From Calendula officinalis (taxonomy: Eukaryota; Streptophyta; Magnoliopsida; Asterales; Asteraceae), in assembly GCA_963853835.1 (NCBI GenBank), contig OY970821.1:47632646-47696645 (forward strand): a stretch of 64,000 nucleotides of DNA. The letters run 5' to 3'. The translations under genes were made by a program, and so were the position numbers. A model generated the notes under the pieces. It worked only from the letters and a program-made list of their open reading frames with translations, was not told the DNA's origin and searched no databases. Below, piece by piece: positions 28,558-42,611 of this stretch (position 1 is the first letter of the stretch; every line of letters starts with the position of its first letter).

Positions 28558-29555
28558 GCAACATCCCAAGACCCAGCCTATTATTTTATTACTTTCGGTA
28601 AGTAATATTCTATTATTTAATATTTAATATTTAATTTAATTTTATTTGATTTATTAAATTTTAACCATGGGGTTAAAACTAGTGAAAAGATAGATGTTTA
28701 AGTTATTTAAAGATAAATATATATTTAGATTTACTTTTGAACCAAAGTTCTGAATATATCTTCGTTCCTAAAATTTGAGTTATTTAGGTATTTTAAATCA
28801 ATTGATTGTGAATTAGATAACTGATATTTATATTGTGATTAAATGAAAATCTGATTTTGTACCCTTAATGTACACGTGTTGTGTGAGTGTGTTTTTGAAA
28901 GAAGTGACTCACCGTCCTTGCCTGCTACATCTCGTTACCCTCACACACATGCACACATACTTGTTGTTTTGAAGAAAACTTGATACTTGAAGATTGGCTT
29001 GAATCTATTGTCTCTTCCACCTCTGATTTTCGAAATTAGGAGCATCAAATAGGTAAATAATCATCTTCTATTTGTATTCTTGAATTGTTAGTTGAAAGAA
29101 AAGCTAGGGTTCTTGAGTTTTCTTGATATATTGTAAAATTGTTGAATTCCTATGATTTCTTTGTGTTCATTAGTTGTATCACATGTGTATTTGATGAAGA
29201 AAAATCTGAATTGATACGTTTACAAGAAAACACCATTGTTGGTGAGATTGAAGAAGATGGAGTTCTTTTACCCAAATCTTAGTATATTGAGTTTTGTGTC
29301 TAAATGTTGTTATTTTAGGTTAAAATGACATGTTACATACAATAAATTTGATTGATGATGAATGGTTACTTGAATTGATGAAGTTTCTATGATTTAGGTA
29401 GTGTTTGGATGAAAATTTGTATAAAAACCCGTATGTAAAATTTTCACAGCTTTTTCTCAGAATCATATAAATTCAACCGTAACTCCATTTTGGTCGTGTG
29501 ACCAATCGTTTTAAAGGACTAAGAGTCTACTTTATTTATATCATATTTTCATGAA
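28557..29555 (+). repeat. 5' part of an LTR of another retrotransposon
   Basis: Begins TGCAACATCCCAAGACCC, a slightly mutated version of the common plant gypsy LTR start TGTAACATCCC, exactly where the gypsy pol homology ends. About 1 kb, no ORF. Ends where copia family 1 sequence begins (TTCAAACTCTGG, 29556). Identity of the element is not established. Confidence 0.5.
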
Positions 29556-29588
29556 TTTCAAACTCTGGCTATCTCTGATAATCAGAAA

Positions 29589-32500
29589 ATGAAAGGGATT
29601 TTGGGTCCAGTTCCCAAACCCATTGCCTCGCCTTCCACTCCACTGCAAAGAAACAGAAAATGCTATAAGTGTGGAGATCGTGGGCATATGGCAAGTGAGT
29701 GTGACAGCACATGCTTGAGACCTTCCCAAGCTTCAGCAGTTGAGCCTACTGAAAAATCAACTCCTGTGAGTTCCAGTGGAAAGTCACAAGGACCCACCGA
29801 AGTGTGGGTTACCAAAAAGAACTAACTCTTTTAATTTTTGTGCATGGTGATGAAAGCAAACATGTCTGGTACTTAGACAGTGGTTGCTCGAGACACATGA
29901 CTGGATACAAATCCCTGCTAGAAGAGTTTGAAGGTTGTGCTGGTCCCTCAGTAGTTTTTGGTGATAATGGTAGAGGCTCAACTGAAGGTTATGGAACCAT
30001 TTCCAATGGATCCGTAAACATCACAAGAGTTGGTTATGTGAATGGGCTGAAACATAATCTAATCAGCATTAGCCAACTTTGTGATGCAAAGTTCTCAGTG
30101 AACTTTAATGAATACAGAGGAACGGTGACAGATAAAAGTGGAAAGGTAGTATTGGTTGCTCCAAGAACCAAGAATGTGTATACACTTGACATGAATCCTC
30201 AAAATCAAGAAGTTTGTCTATTCTCTCATTCTACTGAAGAGCTGAACTGGTTGTGGCACAAAAGGCTATCTCACCTTAACTTCAAAAATATTTCGAAGCT
30301 GGCTCGAGGTCAGCTGGTGAAAGGCTTACCACAAATCAAGTATGAAAAGGGTAAGCTTTGCTCAGCTTTTGAGCAAGGTAAACAACATAAAAGCTCCTTC
30401 AAATCGAAGCAATGTTTTTCCATCGACAGCTGCCTCTACATGCTCCATATGGACCTCTTTGGCCCTATGAGTACTGAAAGTGTAGGAGGAAAGAAGTATA
30501 CACTTGTTATCGTTGATGAATATTCACGATATACTTGGGTAATATTTCTTCGCCACAAAAGTGATGCAGCTGAAGAGATTATCAAGTTCATCAAAAGGAT
30601 GGAACTTCTAAATGGGTCTAGAGTCAAGATGCTGAGATCAGACAATGGAACTGAATTCAGGAACAAGACTTTAGAAGACTTCTGTTCAGATGTTTGGATC
30701 TCCCAAAACTTCTCAGCTGCTAGAACACCTCAACAAAATGTTGTTGCTGAAAGAAGAAACAGAAACCTTATAGAAGCTGCAAGAACAATGCTAGCTGAGT
30801 CAAACATGCCTAAGCAATTTTGGGCAGAAGTTGTTAACATATCTTGTTTTACTCAAAATAGGTCTCTCTACGTGAAGAGACACAAGAAGACTTCTTATGA
30901 GATTTTTCGTCAAAGGAAACCCTTCATCGGTTTCTTTCATGTGTTTGGCTGTGTGTGTTTTGTGCTAAACACAAGAGATCAGCTAAGTAAATTTGATCCT
31001 AAAGCTGATGAAGCCATTTTCTTGGGATATTCCACTTTATCCAAGGCATATAGAGTCTTCAACAAAAGAAGACAAACGTTGGAAGAGTCCATAAATGTTA
31101 CTTTTGAAGAACACTCAAAGGCTTTGAACCCCACCTCTGCTGACTCGTTTGATGCATTTCAGAGATCAGCTGAACCATCTCCTGATGATACAGCTGAAGC
31201 ATTCTCCGATGCTTTAAATCTCTTTGATGTTCCCATAAATGAATCAGATGAGACATTCCATGATGCCCCTACATATCTTGTAGATATTGCAGCTGTTCAA
31301 CAAGAAATACCTACAACTAGAGCATCATCAAAGGCTATCTCAAAGCCACCCCTTCATACTTCAAGAATATCCGTTCGAAATGAAGTAATTCATCCTGTTG
31401 AGCATTCAGCCGCTCAACAAGGATCTAATTCTGCTGAATCTTCCTCTTCTACAGCTGCTCCACAATCAAAGTGGACCTCAGAACATCCAATTGATCTAAT
31501 CATTGGAGATCCACAGCAAGGAGTTGTCACGAGAAGTAAATCATCATGCAATATCTGCTTATGGTCTTGTTTCTTAGCAATTGAAGAACCGAAAAATATT
31601 AAAGCTGCTTTAGAAGACTCAAGCTGGATTCAAGCGATGCAGGAAGAACTTAACCAATTTGAGGTCAACAAAGTATGGCAGCTGGTGCCCCCACCAGCTG
31701 GAAAGACTATAATTGGTACAAAATGGATATTTAGAAATAAAATGGATGAAGAAAGTGTGGTTATTCGCAACAAGGCTAGGTTTGTTGCACAAGGATATAG
31801 ACAAGAGGAAAGAATCGATTTCGATGAAACATTTGCTCTAGTGGCCAGGCTTGAGGCTATTAGAATATTTCTAGCCTACGCTGCGTACAAAAACTTCATA
31901 ATTTTTCAGATGGACGTAAAGAGTGCGTTCCTGAACGGGAAGATGCAAGAGGAAGTATATGTTAAGCAACCACCAGGGTTTGAAAATCCTAAGTATTTAG
32001 ACTATGTGTTTAAACTGGATAAGGCGCTGTATGGGTTGAAACAAGCTCCTCGTGCTTGGTATGATACACTCTCCACGTTCCTCATAGCAAATGATTTCAC
32101 CAGGGGAAAGATTGATAAAACCTTATTCATTCGCAAAATCAAAGGTGATATCATTCTTGTTCAAATTTATGTGGATGACATAATTTTTGGTGCTACTGAT
32201 GAAAAACTTTGTAGATATTTTTCAAAACTTATGTCTACAAAGTATGAGATGAGTATGATGGGTGAATTAACTTATTTTCTTGGCTTACAAGTTAAGCAAT
32301 CTAAAAATAGAATTTTTATAAATCAAGAAAAATATATCAAAAATCTTTTAACGAAATTTGATATGAATTCATCATCATCCATGAAAACTCCAATGGCTCC
32401 TCCAAACAACCTAGATGCTGACATAACTGGGAAATCAGTTGATGTCACATTCTATAGAGGAATCATTGGATTGTTACTCTATCTCACCGCCAGCAGACCA

Positions 32501-33109
32501 GATATTATGTTTGCTACTTGCATGTGTGCTAGGTATCAAGCTGATCCTAGAGAATCTCACTTAATAGCTGCTAAAAGAATTTTGAGGTACCTTAAGGGTA
32601 CTCCAAGCCTAGGTCTTTGGTATGCCAAAGACTCCGGGTTTGATCTAATTGGCTATTCAGATTCAGACTTTGCAGGTTGCAAAATGGATAGAAAGAGCAC
32701 AACTGGAGGATGTCAGCTGCTTGGAGGAAAGCTAGTCAGCTGGACAAGCGAGAAATAAAGTACTGTTTCTACCTCCATAGCTGAAGCAGAACACGTTGCT
32801 GCTGGAAGCTGCTGTGCTCAAGTCCTTTGGATGAGGAATCAGCTTGTTCATTTCGATATGAACTTCTGCAAAGTTCCTATCTACTGTGATAACACAAGTG
32901 CTATGGCAATCAGCAACAATCCAGTTCTTCACTCAAGAACAAAGCATATCGACATAAGGTATCATTTTATTAGAGATCACATTGAACAAGGTGATGTTGA
33001 ACTACATTTCATTTCAACAGACCTTCAGCTAGCTGACTTATTCACTAAGCCTTTAGATGAAAAACAATTCAATTTTTTGATCAGCGAGCTGGGTATGTTG
33101 AATGCTTGA
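29589..33109 (+). pseudogene. copia family 1 pol polyprotein (nearly complete)
   Basis: CCHC knuckle (CYKCGDRGHMASEC, about 29661-29702). A stop and small insertion at about 29823 shift into the main frame 29804-32758. Then protease LDSGCSRHMTG, pre-integrase finger, integrase (HMDLFGP, RSDNGTEF, VAERRNR), reverse transcriptase (DVKSAFLNG, QIYVDDIIFG) and RNase H (DSDFAGC, CDNTSAMAIS, to TAA at 33109). TAA at 32756-32758 interrupts RNase H where the related family 2 protein has Gln (SKKQ). The zinc finger's last Cys is Phe (CSAFEQGKQ, CLACEQGKH in the copy at 4600). The integrase acidic triad and YVDD are intact. Confidence 0.93.
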
Positions 33110-33507
33110 ATCAACTGCTGAAGTACTATCAGCAGCTGATGAGTTCACCTTGTCACTTAGTACATTCAGCTGACTAAAACTGTTTTGAATCCATCAGTCA
33201 GCATAATAAAATCTCTTAAATGATAACTTATCGTGTTTTATAAGTTAAAACGTTTGGTTCTCCATAAAAAGGCATCTTCTATCCCTATCCATACGTTTTC
33301 TGTGGCGAATATTTCCACTCGAGTGGAGATATTTGGCATTTATGTGAGACAAGACACCCTGACACAAGAAACGGCTCCACTACCCCTCTCTGTCACATCC
33401 AACACCCACCTTTGCACGATAACCAACATGTCTATAGTTGGGTTGCAACTATCCGTAAATAACCCGGTTTAGATTCAAATATTTACCCAAACCGTCCCAA
33501 AAACCCC

Positions 33508-33515
33508 TATAAATA
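33508..33515 (+). promoter_or_regulatory. TATA box ahead of the env-position ORF
   Basis: TATAAATA, 103 nt before the ATG at 33611, followed by a CT-rich leader without ATG (33540-33608). Family 2 has the same arrangement at 56017-56010. Putative start of a separate transcript; no expression evidence. Confidence 0.55.
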
Positions 33516-33610
33516 CCCACTCATCTTCCTGATTTCATCCTCATCACTCCAAAAATTCTCTCTCAAAACCCCTCTCTTTCAAGCTTTTATCTTTCTTCTC
33601 TCTTCCCAAA

Positions 33611-36600
33611 ATGTCGAAGAAAGCTTCAAAAGTCACTCCTACTAGGGCTGCCATTGAGTTCTCTCAGAACTTAAACCTTGTAGCCAACACTTCCCCACCG
33701 AAGGATCTTGTCGAGGTATATCGACTGGTTGGGAGGTTTCTGCGTCACTGCCCTATCGGTGGTGCATTTACTAGATTCACCAAGAGTATCATCGAACTCT
33801 TGCGTGATTTCTGGATGTATGCCTCCGTTTCTGGAGACGACATCATTGCGCAAGTGGGAAATCATCAAATCACCATTGCTATTGATGATTTCCGAACTAC
33901 TTGCGGGTTCGAGTATCTGCAACCTGGAGAGAAATATCAGCAGACGAAATCTGCTGATGAAGCTAAAGAAAACCTAATCAGTATCTATGGATACAGATTA
34001 GAACATGAAGATGACAAGGTGCAGATCTTCAAAAAGTCTCAGCTGACGAGACCCTGGGCCTATTTCTTTACCCACATCATTCAGGGTATAGGCGGCAACA
34101 CCGGGTCTCACAACCGGTGCAACTCCAGCATGCAAGTCTTTGTTGAAGCCCTAGTAACCGGTCAGCGGATCGACTATGGGAAACTGGTGTACGAGGAGGT
34201 CAAGGCCAAGCTGAAAAGCAAGGGAAATCATATTCCCTATCTTCTCTTTTTCACATTGTGCATCGCACATGTGATGCTTGAAAAGCTGCAGATCAATTAT
34301 GAAGACATTCAAGGGGAATCGGTGATGGTCCTTTCCATCTCCAACATCATCTTCCAAAAGAAGGATGATAAAAAAGCTTTTCCTCTCACCTCGTACATGC
34401 TGAAGATCATTGATGATTGGACCAGATCCAGAAAGGATCGAAAGAAGGGCGCAACATCGAAGGAATCGGCCCTACAAGAAGGTATGTCCTCTTCTCATAT
34501 GAAGAGTTTTCCGTCAACTGGGCGACCATCCCCAGTTGCTGATGGGAAAACCACCACCTCAATAAGGATCTCAATCCTTGAGAATGAGGATTCTGCTGAT
34601 GCAGACGTTCCTCCTCTGGTGGTGAAGAATCGAGTTAAGCGAGCCGCTGATCGCTCTCCTTCTTCTTCATTCTTTTTATCATCTTCTCCCACGTCTCTAC
34701 CTCCTTTTTATCCTCCGCTGGAGGTACGGAGGTCTGCTACCCGTGGAGAAGGGATGATAATTGATGATGTTGAGTTGGCGACAACAGCCTCATCAGGATT
34801 CAGCCGGGATCCTTTGGAGGGATTGCGATCAGAAGCTATGTCAGCTGCTGAGAGTAATCCTTCTCATTTTCAAATTTGCAATGTTTTTCCAGGAACTCCA
34901 CCAACAATCGGAGTTCCTATTCGAACACTCTCGGCTGTTTCTCCCCTCCTTTCCTTTCATCCACTCTCCTCTGCTGATTTCTCAACAAGTCAGCAGACTT
35001 CAAAACGGTGTTTTCGTTCTTTAGGAGTTAATGCCGGCTCCAACCCTCTGTGTAGCTCCTCGACTGATTCATTATCAGTCGATGTAACAAGGGAACAAAC
35101 TCCACAAGAAACCTCAGTCACTCGACAGACTGATGGTGAAGTTTTCGGCTCAACCCAAGCCACCCCTGAGTCAGCTGCACACACACCACCCCCAACTTCT
35201 TCATCACTTTCTGAGTCATCAGCTGATGATAGATTGACTGGAAACCAAGTCAATCTTGAAGCTGACCCTTCTGCTTCCCACAACGTCACCAGCTTAAACC
35301 AGCAGGTGATCGAGGAAACCACCACCGCCAATGAAGAGACAACTTTAAACCAAGTTGTTACTGAGGCACTCAACCAAGCTGCCAATGATCGCGAACGTAG
35401 TCGCCAACAGAGCTGTGAGGCAGCTAACACACCACCTAGAGGAACTCTTCCTCCAGTCTCTATACAAGTATCGCCGGCTGGTGAGACCGAAGCTCCAGAG
35501 ACCCAAACAGCATTTCATATAATGTTTGAGTCGACTGATGATTTTATTCAGTCTTACTATTCGTCATCTGACGAAGAACATTCTGAGCTTCAACCTGTTT
35601 TGACAGCTGATGACGGCACTTTTGTTATAACCCCAGAAGTTTCAGCTGGACCCAACCCACCCCCCATAGTTTATGAGCATCCCATAGGAGCAATTCCTCC
35701 TAACTCAGGAACACCCACTTCCACAGCTGAGGTTACCCCTCCAGCTGGAGACATGCCGGACCCCCTCTCCCAAAGCATCCAAGTGTCCCATGCTGAATCC
35801 AGCAAAGCTGGAGGAAGCATTCCCATCAGAGCCGCTGCTACTCTGATGTCTAGAGTTGTATCATCCCAGATTCGACCTGGGATGGCCAGACTGAGTCAGC
35901 AGATGGACACCCTTTGCAGGGATGTTCCAAAGAAGCTTTCCCAAACTGCTGAGAACCCCTCTTCCAGCATAACTTCTCTGCATGCTGAGGTTCACTCTTA
36001 GACTCCTCATCTGGTTCTTCTTGCTAATCAGATTCGCTGCAACACAAGCGAGTTCAACACTCTCAAAACGTATATTCATCGAGAGTTGAACTCCCTTCGT
36101 GAATCTGACAGAGTCGAAAAGGACAAGCTTCTCTCCGAAGCTCGGGCCACAGAAGCCGCAGTTGCACGATAGCTAGATACCTTGACCTCCAAGGTGTCTC
36201 CTCTCCAACCAGCTGTTGATCGACTGGCTCTTGCACAATCAAAGCAATAGTCTATGCTGACCCACACTCATAGCCACCTTTCTAAGGCTATTGAAGGGTC
36301 TGCTTCTGCTGCGTCCACAAGATTAGACAAACTGGAGACTGAAGTCAGCTCGCTGACTTCCCAGGTCGCTGGTCTCCAAGGCACCCTTAACCTCATTCTT
36401 GCAAAGCTAAATGAGGGTGCCGCTGCTGTCCATCCTGCTTCAGCACCAGAGAGTACCCCTCTTCTTCGGGCACTCTCTGAGGGGGAGAAAGAGGCCACTT
36501 CAGCAGGTGAAAAACAAGGTGAACAAAATGTTTCACAACCTATAATCACCTCTGCTGTTGGAGCCAATACTGAAGACATTCCAGCAGATGAAAACCCAAG

Positions 36601-37729
36601 CTCTCCACCTATCACCTCTGCTGGAATGACAGAAGAAGAAGACGTTTCAGTAGACGAGACCCTAATTCAAACAACACTCGTCACTACTAAAACACCTGAG
36701 GTAACTACTTCAGCAGGTGAGATTATCATTCAACCAACACTCACCGCTGCTGAAGACCTCAGGACAGGAGAAGCCTCAACTGGAGTTGAAATCGTTGACT
36801 CTTTTGGACCAGTTGAGGGTCCACAAGTCCAAGTCCCGCCAATCCAAAACCCTCAGCCTATCATGCAGGAGATTCCTCAACCTGCTGAGGGGAAGCCTAC
36901 CTCTGATGTGATTAAAGCTCTCATGTTAAAGGAAGCTGGAACCGCAACAGAACTTGCTGCAGTTGTTGCCCTTCAAAGAAAAACTCAAGAAGAGCTGTAT
37001 CAAAAAGCTGAGGCCCAAAGAGTTGAGAACATTAGGTTGTTCAACAAAGTTCTTGGTCAGCGTAGGCTCGAAGTAAAAATCACCAGCGTAAGGGCACCCA
37101 AGTTCTCTTCCAGCTCTCCACTAGAAGTAAAAATAACCAGAGCTGGAGGATACATGGCTGCTGAAAGGTTACCTCTGAACAAAATCAGTACTCACCTCAG
37201 CCATGCTGAGTGGAATGAGTTACTGACAGCTTCCAGATCTGCACAACCGTCTGACATCATAACAGATCTGTAAAGTGCGATCAAAGTCGCAATTAGTATC
37301 TTCAAAGGTCTATGCGACAATATCAGGAGAACTGCTCCTGAGTTGGCAAATCGCATACCAGCTGAATTGCTTGACTCACAAGAAGTTGCTGTCAGAGAAC
37401 CTGCTGGTGAAGGCTCCTCAGCAAGAAGGGAAAAACGTAAGTCCATTCTTCCTGACCCTTTTGCTGACTCCAGAACACTTGATGTTGGGTCGTCAATCAT
37501 ATTTGCCAAACGACCAAGACTCAACATCACAAAAGCTATCCCCACGGGAGTAAACTTCTTCCCTGGGCTGATCGTAAAAGAACCTACCTATGGCTTTTGT
37601 TATCTGGAGAAGAAGAAGCCTTGCTTCCAACGGGCTGATGAGCTGCACATGTGTGATATTGATCAACTGCTGCTATATCACAAGTCGCTGAGTTCCTCCA
37701 CTGAGGAGGGAAGACAAATGAGAAGATGA
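33611..37729 (+). pseudogene. env-position ORF of copia family 1 (ORF2), four in-frame stops
   Basis: Second ORF between pol and 3' LTR, the place of the env-like gene in SIRE-type elements; function unproven. One frame spans 33611-37729 (1372 codons plus stop) with only four stops: TAG 35999, TAG 36170, TAG 36248, TAA 37271; no frameshift. The N-terminal ~250 residues are globular (FLRHCPIGGAFTRF, IIELLRDFWMY, IAIDDFRTTCGF) and match the family 2 ORF. The middle is long and Ser/Thr/Pro/Ala-rich. Near 36290-36420 there is a heptad coiled coil (LDKLETEVSSLTSQVAGLQG). The C-terminus is charged. I see no clear signal peptide or transmembrane helix, so a membrane-envelope role is not supported by the sequence. 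Confidence 0.8.
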
Positions 37730-38000
37730 ATTGACTCAGCGATCAGCTCATTGTATAGCAATGTCACTGGAGAAGTTGTGGCCAAGACATTGTAGTTTCT
37801 TTTGTTTTGTTTTGATTTTCCTTGTACTCATCAGCTTCACATCAATAGAAAATCAAACTTTTGTAATATACTTGTAAAAATTGTAAAAAGATAAAACATA
37901 TACAAAAGAACCCTAAGGGTCAAAGCACATAAGTATTCAGCTGACTGCTTCAGCTGAATCGTTACAGGGTTACAATTATACAGCTATTCGATTGCATCAA

Positions 38001-38012
38001 ATAGGGGGAGAT
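38001..38012 (+). other. polypurine tract
   Basis: ATAGGGGGAGAT directly before TGTTAGTCCC, the start of the 3' LTR. Confidence 0.88.
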
Positions 38013-38697
38013 TGTTAGTCCCAAGACTAAGTAAATAAGATTTGATGATCGATAGCTAAGAAGAATAAATATCAGCTAAAGTAAGGTATCTCAGCTGAAG
38101 CAAGTATATACAATAAACCTTCAGCTGAGTACGTACTTAGCTCTAGGATAACAAGTCAAATCAGCAGCCATTCACGAGAGTTCATTCGAAGTCTATGACC
38201 AAAGGACAAAGACAAGAAGAAGACTATTCAGTTGATTGTGGAATCGGCTGATAGTACCTGCTGCAGATGAAGACTTAAAGGAAATGTTCTTGACACTTTG
38301 AACATTTCCCTTTCCCGCTCAAAGAAGAAGAAAACGATGAGGTTCTTCTATTTTGGAATAGAAGATAATGTCAGTACAACATCATCGTTTGTCCATCCAA
38401 GCATGTAAACGGAAAGTCAACTATTTCTGTACTTATGTAGTACACCTTTAACTGTGCGTCAGAAAGGGTACCGGAAGTAGTTGACACAAAGTACACTTCG
38501 GACAACAACTTATGCAAGAGCATTTAATGTTCCATGGACAAGTCCACATCGACGAATAATATGTTTACACGTCGTCTAACTTGTGGGCAAAGGAACATGG
38601 ATCTTGGGCTATATATAGAGATGTAAATGCTTGCATTTACACACACCTTTTGAGCAATGATAGCACAAGAACATTCCCTGAGAGTTAGTTAGTTGTC
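38013..38697 (+). repeat. copia family 1 3' LTR, first part
   Basis: 685 bp to the LARD1 insertion point, including the TSD TTGTC (38693-38697). TATA-like CTATATATAG at 38609-38618. Rich in CAGCTGA words. Confidence 0.88.
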
Positions 38698-41151
38698 TGT
38701 AACGCCCTGAAAATACTGTAATTAATTTAATTACCTTTTTATTTAAAATAAATTACGTGTTAATTATTTAACTGAGATTTTGTGCCTATCTTAGTGATAA
38801 CGTATTTAATTGTGAATATTAAATGGATGGCGCTTCGTGTAATAACTTGTGCGTTAATTATTTCGAGACTTAATAATTATGTGGGTTATTTATTTAAAGA
38901 GTAACGTAACACATCTAACTAATCATATGTGATCTAGTAAATAATTAAGTGTTTTAATCCCGAGTCTGGAATTGTTCGTGTATGGTGCGAGTTTTAGGAG
39001 GCTTCGAGGCCCGACCAATAGGCCAAGGGCCGAACACTCTACCTCTTTGTTCTCGAGTTCGCTTAAATGAGTTAAACACTGAAATCTCCTATTTTACCTT
39101 GCTTCTCGAAAATCTGGGCCAAGTATTCCCTTTCGTGTCGGTTTTTGTGCAATGTTTTAATAAGCCCGAGTTTTGTTGGTGGTCCAAGCCCGAGAATTTG
39201 ATAAAGCCTTAATCCATTGTCCAACCCATTTAAACAGATTATCACCCACATCCCACCCTAATCACGAAGCAGCCGTCGACTTTGGGCACCTCCATTTCCT
39301 ATTTTCTCCTTCTCGTTGGACAGCCACAAATCATCAAGCACCACCTTTTTTTTTTGTGTGGCGTGAGTTTTGGTTGGCATGAGAATTGGACGGCAAGCAC
39401 CTCCAATTAATTTGAGGTGCTTGCTTTGGTTTGTGTGTGTTTAGCAATTGTTTTTCAATTCCACCGTCATATTTTGATACTTTGTGCAATTTCTTGCGTG
39501 AGGCAGCAACAAATCGACTAGAAGGACCTTCCTTGCGCATATTGTGTGCAACAACAATCAGCAAGTCAAGAACATCAAGTGTTGGTGGTGCCGGAGCCGA
39601 GCAGCAGAATCATCGAGTGGGAGGAGTTCAGGAAAGTGATTGAACATGAAGATTGATCAAGTATTATCGGTAGTATCTTTTTCCCGTTTTTGCCTGTTAT
39701 TTGGTTCCTTGTTTTACTCTTACAATTCTGTAATGTATTAATCAGTGAGGTGCTTTTCGGTGGAGTTAAACAGCAAGTGTGAGCGGGCAATGGACGACTA
39801 ATTGATCGCAGAATTTGAGCAGGAGGCTTGCTTCGTTTCGGTAGTTTCACCCTTCTTGTTTTCCTTCCACCCGATCTTTTGTTTAATTTCAGTTGTATTG
39901 ATTGTTTTGTGACCAAGCAGATTTGAGTGATGTTGTCCTAGCCGAACCCTTGACTTGTTAGCTATTTTGCTCATCATTCGGATATTATGGGGCTGTTGGG
40001 ACCCAAGCAGGAGTGAGCCATGGGTTTTTGCGATCGCCGAGTTCCACGAATTCCGTAGCCTAGCTGTGTTCTCGAGCAAGTGTTCCCGAGACAATTTACA
40101 CTCCCTGATTCGGTGGTCTTGAAATCTTGTGCCCTTCCGTTTGATTATTGTTTGTTGTGATTAATTCCGTTACATGTAGAGGGCTGCAACCGAACACAAA
40201 GATGGTTCGGGTTTTGTTAAGATTGTTTGATTGTTTTGTTTGGTGGTTATCAGGTATCTCGGGAATAAGCGGTTTGATGTCGAGAATTTTAAACGGGTTT
40301 TAAACAGCAAACCAAATTTTTGGGCAGAATCTATTCGCCATGTTTGAGTCCGTTTTTAACACACTTAATATACGTTTCTGGAATTTTGGCCTGGGTAAGA
40401 CTCTAGTTTTCTGAGTCCTCTTTCCAATGCCGCTGACGGCTAGTTAATCCGATTTGTCGTTTAAAAGATATCCCTGTTTTAGTAAAACCATCGCAGAATA
40501 GTTTTCGGTTCAGCTATTCTGTCTTGTAAGCCTGATTTAAACCTTTTCTGTTTGGATTCAGTTTCCGAGGTTCTCTGTAAAATTGTAGTTCTCTGAGTCA
40601 TTTAGCTACTATAAAAATTTGATTAATATCTAGTAGCGGTTTGAGAGTTATGGCCGTTCCCATAAGAGTGCTGTGTGCTGTCAGATTCTGTTGGAAATAA
40701 TTTTAAGCCGAATTTTGATCCTAGTCTTGTGATGCATTGTAGGATCCTTTAGGAGCGGAGTTGTGACTCTTGTACGTGCCGAGGATTTCTTAGGAGCTTA
40801 CGGTTATTCGAGGTGGGTAATCTCACTATAAACTTGTACTTACTTTCGATCCATGATTTTGTGCTATGTGTTTTGAATTGTCTTGTAGATTGAGCGTGAG
40901 TATCCTCACCGTGTATTCAGTTATAACGATACGTGCATGACTTATGTGGTTAACTGTTTTGATCTATTTTACTTTCTGTGTGATTGATCTGTTATCTGAG
41001 TATCTGAGTGGCTGTTTTTATTTATCACTGATCTGAGACAGACGTGCCGAGAATCTGAGCCGGTACAGAGTCGTTATGTGCTACTATGTGATAGGGCTAT
41101 CTGAGTGGTTTATGTTATGAGTTGAAAACATAAAAAAATAAAAAATAATAA

Positions 41152-41235
41152 CAAATCTGTGTGGTGGCCTGAGTGGCAATTCTGTGTGGTGGCCCAAGTG
41201 GCAATTCTGTGTGGTAGCCTGAGTGGCATTTTAGT
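41152..41235. repeat. LARD1 LTR minisatellite, 27 bp x 3
   Basis: Units of TCTGTGTGGTGGCCTGAGTGG followed by CAAT; also present in the 3' LTR at about 50268-50345. Lies upstream of the conserved GGAGGGGCGAGGTTGATCTC block and TATA box. Confidence 0.85.
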
Positions 41236-42501
41236 GTAAGGAGGGGCGAGGTTGATCTCTCGACCCGAATTACACAAGCGCGCTATATAAATTTAAAATC
41301 TGAGAAAATAAACTTGAGCAATTGATAATTGAGTAGAGTCTCTAGGGATCACTTATGTGGCATGAGTTGTTTGTAATTACTTGTTTATTTTGATATTATT
41401 CACTCAGCGGTGGCTGACCACAATCACTCCCTCCCATTTTACAGGTACTAGCAAGGGCAAAGAGAAGGTCAATGGTTGATGAGCTGCGTTCCTATTTTTA
41501 TATTTATGGACTAGCTTCAAAACCCGCCTGATTGGGCGGGCATGCTTCAAGATGTAGATGCATAACAATAAGAAAAATTTAGGAAATCAAATAGTCCTCA
41601 TATGTATGAAACATATAATTTTCAATTAAAAACAACATACTCCTCATATGTATGAAACATATAATTTTCAATTGCAATTGAATGCAGCAGACCTGAGAAT
41701 CATAATTTGAGATCACATATCAAACATATAATAAACAATTGAAATCAAAATGTATTGACCTGATAAGGTTTGAATGTGCAGGTAATTTTGTTGTCACCGT
41801 CCGGAATACAAATCCCATGTGTTTATATATTCAATTTTGGTTTGCTGTTTGAATGCAACAAAATTATCCGAGAACCTAAATTATGAACAATTAAAACAAA
41901 AAAAATATATAACTTTTGCACACAAAGTTCATAGAATTTCAAATATTTAATATTAAGAATTACCATTATTTTAATGTGTTGTGGTGTTAATATTACAGGT
42001 GGAAAAACGGGTGGGCCAGAATGGGTTAATATATAAACACATGTCGAAACGGGTCGGGTCGGTTTGGACCGCCAATGTATTGTGTTCATTTCAACTTTGA
42101 AATTTATAAATAATTAATGTACTCGTCAAAATACAATTTGGGTTACTTTCAACCCAATTGGCTCATTTTAAATTCACCCGTTATCCGTTTCTTCATAGTC
42201 CATAGTCGCCTCGAAGAGATTGAATATCACTAACCTGTAAAAACACAAGTACGTGACCGAGAAGTGGATGGTAAATTATTCCTATTCCTCAGAATCCTCG
42301 TCTGTATAATGGATTGTAAGAACTTTTGCTTTATCTATTGAAACATGCCATTTGTTAGTCCTTGAACTGCCAAATCTGGGGTTCCACCTTTATTTTAATC
42401 AAAATTGCCTCAATTACCAACACGTGAGATTATCATAACCAAGATATTTTTTTACCTTATGAATACTAATCATATCAATGAAATTAATATATAATTTTTA
42501 C

Positions 42502-42611
42502 CCGCAGCAAGAATTACTAATTTTCCATCTTCAGCAGGCTTTTTGCTACCAGAAACAGGAACTTCAAAAAAATTACCACTACTTAAACTTATTATGACTA
42601 TTTTCTCCATC
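42502..42611 (-). pseudogene. captured exon of a glyoxylate reductase (GLYR-type) gene
   Basis: Between a TTTTAG acceptor and a GG/GTAAAA donor the minus strand reads SSGNFFEVPVSGSKKPAEDG, then KLVILAAG. The APVSGSKKPAEDG...ILAAG block is characteristic of plant glyoxylate/succinic semialdehyde reductases of the beta-hydroxyacid dehydrogenase family. Only this one exon is recognised, so it is a fragment inside the Helitron. The A-to-V change before PVSG shows drift. Confidence 0.75.

Noticed and set aside
33671..33922. Antisense ORFs across ORF2 (for example also 34990-35430 and 36268-36615)
   Set aside because: Shadows of the sense frame in a compositionally biased gene; no independent start context or family match.
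36248..36250. CAA-TAG context in ORF2 suggesting programmed stop readthrough
   Set aside because: Only this one of four stops has the context, the next base does not fit the known plant-virus readthrough site, and plain C-to-T decay explains all four.
33611..37729. True viral envelope gene
   Set aside because: No signal peptide, transmembrane helix or furin-like site is apparent; only its position after pol suggests env.
38982..39212. 76-codon ORF present in both LARD1 LTRs (also 48068-48298)
   Set aside because: Conserved only because the LTRs are recent duplicates; no family resemblance, and it lies within LTR sequence.
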